A stretch of DNA of 20,011 nucleotides from an uncultured Oscillospiraceae bacterium (GTDB taxonomy: Bacteria; Bacillota; Clostridia; Oscillospirales; Oscillospiraceae). A program made the position numbers and the translations under genes. The stretch covers positions 1 through 20,011 of the forward strand of contig CAJUOT010000051.1 in NCBI GenBank assembly GCA_910588135.1, given 5' to 3'. Each line of letters begins with the position of its first letter. Positions within the stretch are counted from its first letter, which is position 1. Positions 13,476-20,011 of this stretch are shown piece by piece. Under the pieces are notes generated by a model. That model was not told the origin of the DNA. It was given only the letters and a program-made list of their open reading frames with translations, and did not search any database.

Positions 13476-16324
13476 TTGTCCGACTCCTCCTTCCCAAGCT
13501 CACCCAGCAGCTTCCCCAGAAGCGCCTCCGCGTTGTCATCCTCAAACAGCTTCAGCTGCCCCTGAATCTCCCTGAGGCCGGCCTCCGCCTCCGGGGGCAG
13601 CGCATGGCGGAGCAGCAGCTCCACAATTCCGGCGCACTCCTGGGACCTGAAGTTTTCCAGTTCATCCAGGGCCTGTGCCACCTGCTTCCCCAGCTCCTCT
13701 GCGGACAGGGGCGGGAGCTTCTCCGCCTGAGGTTCGCCCTGCCGCCGGTCCTCCAGGAACCGCCCTATGCGCGCCAGGAGCTCCTCGTGAACCTCCAGCA
13801 GCCGGGGCAGCTGCTGGGCGATAAAGTCCGCGTCCCCCCGGGCCGCGGCGTTCTCCTGGGCCCGGGCCATATTGGAGACCTCCATGGCCCCCACATTGGC
13901 CGCGGCGCTCTTGAGGCCGTGCACCTCCGTGCGGTAGCGGGACAGGTCGGACCCGGCCAGCTCCCGCAAAAGCTCCGTCTTGCGCCTGCCGTCCATGTAG
14001 TAGAGCTCCAGCAGCTCGGCAAAGCCCGCCTCGTCGCCGGTGAAATAGCGCATGGCGGTGTCCATGTCGATCCCCTCAATCTGGAACGCCGCCGGGTCCA
14101 GAGCGGGACTGTCTGGCTCTCCGCCGCCGGCCTGCCGCCGGTCCTCCGGGACCCAGCGGGCCAGGAGCCGGCCCAGCTCCCGCCGGTCCAGGGGTTTGGC
14201 GATGAAATCCTGGAAGCCGCACGCCAGGAACTTTTCCCGCATCCCTTCCATGGCGTTGGCGGTGAGGGCGATCATGGCGGGGGTGGACCCGTTCTCGCCG
14301 CAGTCCCGGCGGATGATCTCCGCCGCCTCAATTCCGTCCATCATGGGCATCATATGGTCCATGAAAATGATGTCGTAGCGCTTTCCCCGCACCAGCTCAA
14401 TGGCCTCCGGCCCGCTCTCCGCCTCGTCCAGGTCAAAGGCATAGCTTTTCAAGAAGCCCCGGGCCACCTTGCGGTTGATCACGTTGTCGTCCACCACCAG
14501 CACCTTTACGCCGGGCGCGGTGAACGCCTCCGCCCGCTCCAGCTCCGCCCGCGGGATTTCCGGCGCCTCCGCGATGGAGCGCCGGTCCACAATCTTCTGC
14601 GGTATGGTGATGGTAACGGTGGTCCCCTCTCCGTACACGCTGTCCACGTGGATCGTGCCGCCCATCAGCTCCACCAGGTGCTTGACGATGGCCAGCCCCA
14701 GGCCGGTGCCCTCCACGCTCCGGTTGCGCTTGGAGTCCACCTGCCGGAAATCCTCAAATATCTTTTCCAGGTCCTCCTCCCGGATGCCGCAGCCGGTATC
14801 CTGCACCTGGAAGGTAATCAGCTCCTCATCCTCGTTCGCGCCCGCCTCGCCGGTGACCCGGGCGCGGACGTAGCCCTCTTTGGTAAACTTGATGGCGTTG
14901 TTGAGGATGTTGATCAGAATCTGCTTGATCCGCCCCTCGTCGCCGTTGTAACGGCAGGGCAGGGTGTCGTCGCACTCGTACTTCATGATGAGCCCGCGCT
15001 TGGAGGCGGCCATGTCCATCATGCCCACCACTTCGCCCACCACGGTCTTGAGGTGGTAGTCGGCGTACACCAGCTCCATCTTCCCCGCCTCCACCTTGGA
15101 CAGGTCCAGAATGTCGTTGATGATAGCCAGCAGATTCCTGGCGGCGGACTGCACGTCCTTGGCGTGGGCGTAGATGGAGGAATCCGTGCACTCCTCCATG
15201 ATGATGTCGTTCAGCCCGATGATGGCGTTCATGGGGGTGCGGATCTCATGGGACATATTGGCCAAAAACTCGCTCTTGGCGATGTTGGCCTTCTCCGCCT
15301 GCTGGCGCACCCGCTTGATCTCGTTGATATACGCCTTGATGTCGGTCATGTCCAGGATCAGGATGACGCAGCCCTGCTTCTGGCCGCCCTCGTCCACGAT
15401 CTGTTTGCTGTGGCACTCGTAGTTCTGTCCGTTGATGGAAAAGCTCCAGGGGATGTCCTCGTTGAGCATCTCCTCCCGGAAGTCCTCCACCACGCGGATG
15501 TTCTCCCCCAGCTTGTGGGCGGGCAGGCTGGAAAAGATGTTGGCCGCCGCCCGGTTATAGCTCACCAGCCTGTCGTGGTCGTCCAGGGCGATCACCCCGT
15601 CCCCCAGGCTCTCCAGCACTTTTTCCGCCGCCAGGTGGCGGAAGTCGTAGTTGCGGCGGCTCCACACCACGATGGCAACCATGGACATGGACAGGGCCAG
15701 CGTCACCGGGGTCAGGTCAAAGACATTGAACACCTTGAGCACATAGGCCGCCAGGGCGATGACGGGCAGGGTGGAGATGGCCAGGATAGTTTTGTACTGG
15801 TGGCTGACCTGCCGGTCTGAGCGGAGGCGCACCGCCCGCACCAGGGTATGGATGGACAGAATGTAGGGGATCACGATGCGGGTAATCATGAAAAGGGTGT
15901 ACAGGGGACCATAGGCAATGCTGACATAGTGAAACCCGTCTTCGGTAGACAGCCACTGGAACTCCTGGTAGAACAGGCCGTTCCAATTGAAAAACACCGT
16001 GGGCAGCACAAAGAAGTTGATTACGCCCAGGGCGCGCAGCAGCCGCTTGGGAGGGGGTGCGTAGCAATATGTATAGGTGAACCAGCAGTAGCACAGGGGC
16101 ACGAAGGCGGAGCCCACGTTTTCCACCGTCACCGCGGCCACCGCGGCCTCCACGGTGGGGGCGGTGAGCTCCAGCAGGTAGCCCACGTTCTGCACCAATG
16201 AGCCGCACATGATGAAAATCAACAGCTTCTGTTCCCTGGCCCCGTCCCCGTTCAGCAGAAGAATCAGCGCGATAAAGGTCAGGCATATTCCAAGGCATTC
16301 CAGTACGATCACAAAATTTACCAT
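13472..16324 (-). CDS. Hybrid sensor histidine kinase: 7TM-PAS-HisKA-HATPase-REC-Hpt
   Basis: The 950-residue membrane protein carries a complete phosphorelay. The N-terminal 7TM sensor region spans about 1-222, with PAS at about 230-328 (LGDGVIALDDHDRLVSYNRAA). HisKA has His359 in SHEIRTP. HATPase_c has the N box (Asn475/476), DTGCGI (509-514) and GTGLGLA (539-545). REC has Asp612-613, acceptor Asp656 (FMDHMMP), Thr688 and Lys710. Hpt has His802 (EVHGLKSAAANVGA). A further helical tail of about 90 residues, unassigned, ends it. ATG at 16324 is chosen because a strong promoter ends just upstream and GGTGGGTGG precedes it; start codons further upstream would overlap the promoter. It leads the four-gene unit and probably signals through Hpt to the single-domain receivers. 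The stimulus is unknown. Confidence 0.94.
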   Translation of the reverse strand: MVNFVIVLECLGICLTFIALILLLNGDGAREQKLLIFIMCGSLVQNVGYLLELTAPTVEAAVAAVTVENVGSAFVPLCYCWFTYTYCYAPPPKRLLRALGVINFFVLPTVFFNWNGLFYQEFQWLSTEDGFHYVSIAYGPLYTLFMITRIVIPYILSIHTLVRAVRLRSDRQVSHQYKTILAISTLPVIALAAYVLKVFNVFDLTPVTLALSMSMVAIVVWSRRNYDFRHLAAEKVLESLGDGVIALDDHDRLVSYNRAAANIFSSLPAHKLGENIRVVEDFREEMLNEDIPWSFSINGQNYECHSKQIVDEGGQKQGCVILILDMTDIKAYINEIKRVRQQAEKANIAKSEFLANMSHEIRTPMNAIIGLNDIIMEECTDSSIYAHAKDVQSAARNLLAIINDILDLSKVEAGKMELVYADYHLKTVVGEVVGMMDMAASKRGLIMKYECDDTLPCRYNGDEGRIKQILINILNNAIKFTKEGYVRARVTGEAGANEDEELITFQVQDTGCGIREEDLEKIFEDFRQVDSKRNRSVEGTGLGLAIVKHLVELMGGTIHVDSVYGEGTTVTITIPQKIVDRRSIAEAPEIPRAELERAEAFTAPGVKVLVVDDNVINRKVARGFLKSYAFDLDEAESGPEAIELVRGKRYDIIFMDHMMPMMDGIEAAEIIRRDCGENGSTPAMIALTANAMEGMREKFLACGFQDFIAKPLDRRELGRLLARWVPEDRRQAGGGEPDSPALDPAAFQIEGIDMDTAMRYFTGDEAGFAELLELYYMDGRRKTELLRELAGSDLSRYRTEVHGLKSAAANVGAMEVSNMARAQENAAARGDADFIAQQLPRLLEVHEELLARIGRFLEDRRQGEPQAEKLPPLSAEELGKQVAQALDELENFRSQECAGIVELLLRHALPPEAEAGLREIQGQLKLFEDDNAEALLGKLLGELGKEESDK

Positions 16325-16389
16325 TTTTCCACCCACCTGTGCTCTTTTCCCAGTCAGAGCAAACGTGTACGGCATTTTTGCCATCCATA

Positions 16390-16418
16390 ACAATAGTACA
16401 TTTCCCCTGGTATGTCAA
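16390..16418 (-). promoter_or_regulatory. Sigma-A type promoter of the 7TM kinase operon
   Basis: On the minus strand, a perfect -35 TTGACA (16418-16413) and -10 TATTGT (16395-16390) are separated by exactly 17 bp. Transcription should begin near 16383, giving a leader of about 60 bases before the ATG at 16324. This excludes the longer in-frame starts. Confidence 0.8.
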
Positions 16419-16466
16419 GAAATTCTACCGCAGTACGGTTTGCTCCCCCTGAGTTCCCCCGCGGAA

Positions 16467-16507
16467 CCGAAGCCGGACGCCCCAGTGAAATGGGCGTCCG
16501 GCTTCGG
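16467..16507 (-). terminator. Long hairpin after the kinase-DegV gene
   Basis: A perfect 16-bp stem, CCGAAGCCGGACGCCC (16467-16482) with GGGCGTCCGGCTTCGG (16492-16507), has a 9-base loop. It lies 18 bp beyond the stop codon and ahead of the next promoter. The minus-strand flank has only TT followed by CCGCGG, so it lacks a normal U-tract. It may act as a transcript-end stabiliser or a factor-assisted terminator. Confidence 0.6.
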
Positions 16508-16525
16508 CTTTGAGGTGCCCAAAAA

Positions 16526-19225
16526 TTATGCCGCCCCGTCCTGCCCCAGTTCTAGGTCCGCTGGAATGGAGGCTTCGTCCTTTCTCATGAACAGCAGGCC
16601 GAATGAGCCGGGGCCGCAGTTGCTTGCGGTGGCGGAGGACGCCTTTTGCAGATAGACCCGCTCAAACGGGCAGTACTGCCCCACCAGTTCCTGAATATAC
16701 TGGAGCTTTTTCTCGTCCAAGCCGGAATATGTGAGAAACAGGATGCGCCGGTCGATGGTCCTGGTCTCCTGCAGCACCTTCCTGACATATTTCTTTGCAA
16801 CGTGCGCAAATCCGCCCATTTCCATGCTGCCCACCACCATCCGGCTTTTTTTCAGCACAAGAACCGGGTGCAGCAGCAGCGCGTCGCACAGGACCTGGAT
16901 TCGTTTTGACAACCGCCCGGACTGGCACATCATATGGGTGCTGTTTATGATGAACGCGGAGGAGATAAACCGCTCCATCCGCTTTACCGCCGCCACGATC
17001 TCCCCCTTTGCCGCGTGATGCTCGGCCAGATGGGCCGCGCACAGTACCGACAACCCCATGCTGCTGGAGAGGTGCCCCGAGTCTATCACGGTGACGTTTT
17101 CAAAGGACTTCGCCGCCTCCAGGGCGTTCTGATAGCCCACGCTGACGTGCCTGGCCATGGTGATGTGGATCACATTCTGCGCCTCGGTCAGCTTCTCCGC
17201 GAAAAACCGCTCATAGTCCTCCACCTCAGGGGACTGGGAGCACCCCCTCCGCCCCTGAGCGATGTGGGACAGCAGTTCATCCGGCTTCACTTCCCGGCCG
17301 TCCAGGAAACGGCCCTCATCCGTACAGATATAGTAGGGGCAGACGGATATGCCAAGCTTTTGAATGAGAGATTCCGGAAGGTCGCACACACTGTCCGTCG
17401 TAACCAGGATGGAGCGCCTCTGCGCCTGCTCGAAGATCAGCACGTCCTTTCCCAGCTCCGACTGAACGGCGTCTTCGCGCAGCGTTACCACTTCCTGGGG
17501 CAGGATGCTCAGCACTGCCGCCTCCAGCAGCGCGCCGCTGACCGGCTTGGCCAGATAGCCGCTGAACCCCTCCTTGCGGTAGAGGAGCTGGTTGTCGCTG
17601 CCGGCGTTGGCGGTCAGCGCCACCACGGGCACATCCTGGCACAGCCCTCCCGGCTGCGCCCGCAGGGCGTGAAGGCACTCGATTCCGTCCATTTCCGGCA
17701 TCATATGATCCATCAAAATACAGTCGTAGTGGTGGTTCTGGGTCAGCTTCAGGCATTCCGCGCCGCTGGACGCGGTGTCGATCTGAATCCCGGTCTCCGC
17801 AAGCAGCTTGGTCACCACCAGCAGGTTCATGTCGTTGTCGTCCACCACCAGGATATGCGCCTCCGGCGCCTCAAAGCTCTGCTGGTACGGCCCGCCGTCC
17901 GGAAGCCTTGCCCGGGAAGCCAGTGTAAACGCCCCCAGCTCCTTTTCGTCCACAATGTCCTGATCCAGCGTGACAATGAATTTTGAGCCCTTGGTGTAGA
18001 CGCTGTTTACGCTGATCTCGCCCCCCATCAGCTCCACCAGCTGCTGGACAATGCTCAGCCCCAGCCCGGTCCCCTCGATATGGCGGTTTTTTTCCTCGTC
18101 CACCCGGCGGAACGCGTTGAAAATATAGGGGATATTCTCCTTCTTCACCCCCTGGCCGGTATCCTCCACGGAATACCAGACCCGCACCCGGTTGACCCCC
18201 TGGCGTTCACAGCGCACGGAAAGGGTGACGGAACCCTCGCTGGTGTATTTCACCGCGTTGTTCAAAAGGTTGATCAGGATCTGCTTGATGCGCACCTCGT
18301 CGCCGCAGAGCATACTGGGGATGGACGGGTCCACATGAAGCCTGAATTCCAGCCCCTTTTCCTTTGCCTTGACCCACACCATATTGACGATCTCGGAAAA
18401 CAGTGCCCCCGTCTCGTAGGAGGCGTTGACAATCTCCATCTTTCCGGACTTGATTTTGGATATGTCCAGGATGTCATTGATCAGCGTGAGCAGCAGCTTG
18501 CTGGCGCCCTGGATATTCCGGGCGTTTTCCGCCACCTCCTCCGGGATATCGCCCCGCAGGGTGATCTCGTTCAGCCCAATGATCGTATTGATGGGGGTGC
18601 GGATCTCATGGCTCATGCTGGAGAAAAAATTGTTCTCCGCCTGATTCAGCTCCTCAATCTCCTTTTTCTGCTGCTGGGTGAGGGCATTCTCCTCCTCATA
18701 CATCCGGTTCAGGAACATGAGCAGCACGCTGGTGAGCAGCCCCACCATGACCATGGAGAACGCGGAATCGAAAAAGGAGCGCTGCTGGGTGCTCACGGCG
18801 GCCAGCTCCGGGTGGTAAAAGGCGATGCCGTAGCAGAGCAGCGTCTCCGCCGTGCACAGCCCGAAAAACACGGCCATTCGTTTTCCCTGCAGTGTGATGC
18901 AGACGTAGATGAAGCACAGCACAAACCACTCCGGCACCCCGCTGTAGAACCCGCCCGCGCTGAAAAAGGTAAAGGGAAACAGCGTGAGCAGCAGGATCAC
19001 CACGGCCGTAGCGCCTGCCTGGACGCGCCCCTTCCGGATGCTGGCCTTCACGATCCCCGCGATGGCCGCCAGACTGACTGCCAGAATCACAAGATTCGCA
19101 ATGCTTCTGCCCATGGGCAGGGTAAATACCAGCGCAATCATGCAGACCACCGTCACGATGCGGAACATCCGCTCACGCAGGCTGATCCTGTGATCCGAGA
19201 GAATCTCAAACCATTTTTTGATCAC
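16526..19225 (-). CDS. Hybrid histidine kinase fused to a C-terminal DegV/FakB-like lipid-binding domain
   Basis: The protein has 899 residues. About six N-terminal membrane segments (25-175) lead through a coiled coil to HisKA with His206 (SHEIRTP). HATPase_c follows with Asn322/323, DTGQG (355-359) and GTGLGL (385-390). REC has Asp506 (LMDHMMP), Thr538 and Lys560. From about 604 to 883 there is a complete DegV-type domain: TTDSVCDLP, CSQSPEVEDY, VIDSGHLSSSMGL, SGRLSKR and CGPGSFGLLF. DegV/FakB proteins bind fatty acids. Several residues expected at the lipid carboxylate are changed, so the ligand may differ. There is no Hpt domain. GTG at 19225 is preferred over an in-frame TTG at 19246 because AAAGGAG and GAAGGA lie just before it. 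The partial REC-Hpt kinase gene is 51 bp upstream, probably in one operon. Confidence 0.9.
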   Translation of the reverse strand: MIKKWFEILSDHRISLRERMFRIVTVVCMIALVFTLPMGRSIANLVILAVSLAAIAGIVKASIRKGRVQAGATAVVILLLTLFPFTFFSAGGFYSGVPEWFVLCFIYVCITLQGKRMAVFFGLCTAETLLCYGIAFYHPELAAVSTQQRSFFDSAFSMVMVGLLTSVLLMFLNRMYEEENALTQQQKKEIEELNQAENNFFSSMSHEIRTPINTIIGLNEITLRGDIPEEVAENARNIQGASKLLLTLINDILDISKIKSGKMEIVNASYETGALFSEIVNMVWVKAKEKGLEFRLHVDPSIPSMLCGDEVRIKQILINLLNNAVKYTSEGSVTLSVRCERQGVNRVRVWYSVEDTGQGVKKENIPYIFNAFRRVDEEKNRHIEGTGLGLSIVQQLVELMGGEISVNSVYTKGSKFIVTLDQDIVDEKELGAFTLASRARLPDGGPYQQSFEAPEAHILVVDDNDMNLLVVTKLLAETGIQIDTASSGAECLKLTQNHHYDCILMDHMMPEMDGIECLHALRAQPGGLCQDVPVVALTANAGSDNQLLYRKEGFSGYLAKPVSGALLEAAVLSILPQEVVTLREDAVQSELGKDVLIFEQAQRRSILVTTDSVCDLPESLIQKLGISVCPYYICTDEGRFLDGREVKPDELLSHIAQGRRGCSQSPEVEDYERFFAEKLTEAQNVIHITMARHVSVGYQNALEAAKSFENVTVIDSGHLSSSMGLSVLCAAHLAEHHAAKGEIVAAVKRMERFISSAFIINSTHMMCQSGRLSKRIQVLCDALLLHPVLVLKKSRMVVGSMEMGGFAHVAKKYVRKVLQETRTIDRRILFLTYSGLDEKKLQYIQELVGQYCPFERVYLQKASSATASNCGPGSFGLLFMRKDEASIPADLELGQDGAA

Positions 19226-19276
19226 GCGATCCTTCACTCCTTTCAACGCGGTATTTCAAAAGGGCGCCGGGACAGG

Positions 19277-20011
19277 CTATATCCCGGCGAGCTGTCCGCA
19301 CAGCTCGTCATACGCGCACAGCAGCGCGGAGTGATGCGCGCGGATGAAGTCCGCGTCGTCCCGCTTTCCCGCCAGCTCCAGCTCTTTCGCCTGGGCGGAC
19401 AGGGCCTGCGCGCCGATGGTCAGCGACGTGCTCTTCAGCGCGTGGACCTTCACCGCGTAATCCGCCCAGTTGGCGGCTTCATAGAGAGCGGCGATCTCCG
19501 CTTTCTTATCCTCGCTCTGTCCCCGGAACATCCGCAGCATCTCCCGGAAGAACTCCTCGTCCCCGGCGCAGTAGTCCAGCCCCAGCTCCACATTGACGCC
19601 GGCCCGGGCCAGACGGTCACGGGGAAGCCCCGGTCCGCCGTCCCCGGCCTGCGCAGGCTCCGCCGGACCGGCCTCCTCCCGGGCCTCCGCGCGTTCCGCC
19701 TGTCCGGCCTGCCCGCCGGCCCCGTCCGGCGGGGCAGCCCGCCCGTTTTCTCCGGGCGCGTCCTGATCGACAGGGCCTTCCACATACTGGATCAAGCGCT
19801 TGGGCAGCACCCTGCGCAGCACCCGCTCCAAAACCGTGCGCTCAATGGGTTTGGGGACAAACTCCGTAAACCCCTCGTCCCGGAACATCTCCCGGGCACC
19901 GCTGACGGTATTGGCGGTCAGCGCGATCACCGGCAGGTCCTGATAAGCGCCGTTCTGAAGCTCTCGTATCTTTTTGAGGGTCTGCACGCCGTCAAATCCC
20001 GGCATCATATG
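19277..20011 (-). CDS. Hybrid histidine kinase or relay protein, C-terminal REC-Hpt part (5' end outside window)
   Basis: The frame is open to the window edge, so the start lies beyond 20011. About 244 residues are visible, beginning with HMMPGFDG, one residue after the expected phospho-acceptor Asp. The receiver continues with LPVIALTAN (switch Thr) and FVPKPIE (conserved Lys). A linker of about 60 residues follows, very rich in Ala, Gly, Pro, Glu and Gln. An Hpt domain with phospho-acceptor His in KVHALKSTSLTIGA and a helical tail end the protein. By comparison with its two neighbours it is probably the end of a third hybrid histidine kinase. Its Hpt could serve the kinase-DegV protein encoded next, which lacks one; that is inference. 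Confidence 0.88.
   Translation of the reverse strand, partial: HMMPGFDGVQTLKKIRELQNGAYQDLPVIALTANTVSGAREMFRDEGFTEFVPKPIERTVLERVLRRVLPKRLIQYVEGPVDQDAPGENGRAAPPDGAGGQAGQAERAEAREEAGPAEPAQAGDGGPGLPRDRLARAGVNVELGLDYCAGDEEFFREMLRMFRGQSEDKKAEIAALYEAANWADYAVKVHALKSTSLTIGAQALSAQAKELELAGKRDDADFIRAHHSALLCAYDELCGQLAGI

Noticed and set aside
13604..15820. A 738-codon plus-strand frame antisense to the 7TM hybrid kinase
   Set aside because: The minus strand carries ordered kinase motifs (H, N, G boxes, REC, Hpt). The plus frame has no domain and reflects third-position GC bias.
16325..16393. In-frame upstream extension of the 7TM kinase
   Set aside because: It would begin at a TTG inside the -10 element of a TTGACA-17-TATTGT promoter, so it would barely be transcribed; the ATG at 16324 is better placed.
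1..20011. CRISPR arrays, insertion sequence ends or retron-like structures
   Set aside because: No regularly spaced repeat arrays, paired transposase inverted repeats or reverse transcriptase motifs were seen on either strand.

Overview
The window comes from a GC-rich chromosome of an anaerobic Firmicute. An Oscillospiraceae-type gut Clostridium is my best guess, inferred from the gene content, the AGGAGG-type ribosome binding sites, the YfcC-type carrier in an arginine deiminase operon, 7TM-type hybrid histidine kinases and tandem serine recombinases. Apart from the first 2.1 kb, every gene lies on the minus strand.

Region 1 (1-~2160, plus strand) is the right end of an integrated mobile element. 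It holds the C-terminal part of one large serine recombinase and a complete second one, overlapping by 8 bp and closed by an intrinsic terminator. Its base composition looks more AT-rich than the rest. The element appears to end in a short non-coding stretch (2099-2290) that carries an 11-bp direct repeat, just before the terminator of a chromosomal tRNA gene.

Region 2 (2282-11984, minus strand) is an arginine locus. In transcriptional order it contains arcA (arginine deiminase), arcB (ornithine carbamoyltransferase), arcC (carbamate kinase) and a YfcC/ArcD-type carrier. These form the complete arginine deiminase pathway: arginine to citrulline, then ornithine plus carbamoyl phosphate, then ATP, with import and export by the carrier. 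Next come an AraC-family regulator with two HTH modules, a B3/B4 tRNA-synthetase-like domain protein, argR, argS and tRNA-Arg(CCG). One stretch therefore combines arginine catabolism, arginine sensing, arginine charging and an arginine tRNA.

Region 3 (12108-20011, minus strand) is a phosphorelay signalling region with two units. The upstream unit has the REC-Hpt tail of a hybrid kinase cut by the window edge, followed by a membrane hybrid histidine kinase fused at its C-terminus to a DegV/FakB-like fatty-acid-binding domain. The downstream unit starts from a near-consensus promoter (TTGACA-17-TATTGT) and encodes a 7TM-PAS-HisKA-HATPase-REC-Hpt kinase, a stand-alone receiver, a CheX-like phosphatase and a second CheY-like receiver, ending in a strong terminator. 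No DNA-binding output protein is visible, so the output is unknown. The kinase-DegV fusion, whose expected lipid-contact residues are altered, is the most unusual object in the window.
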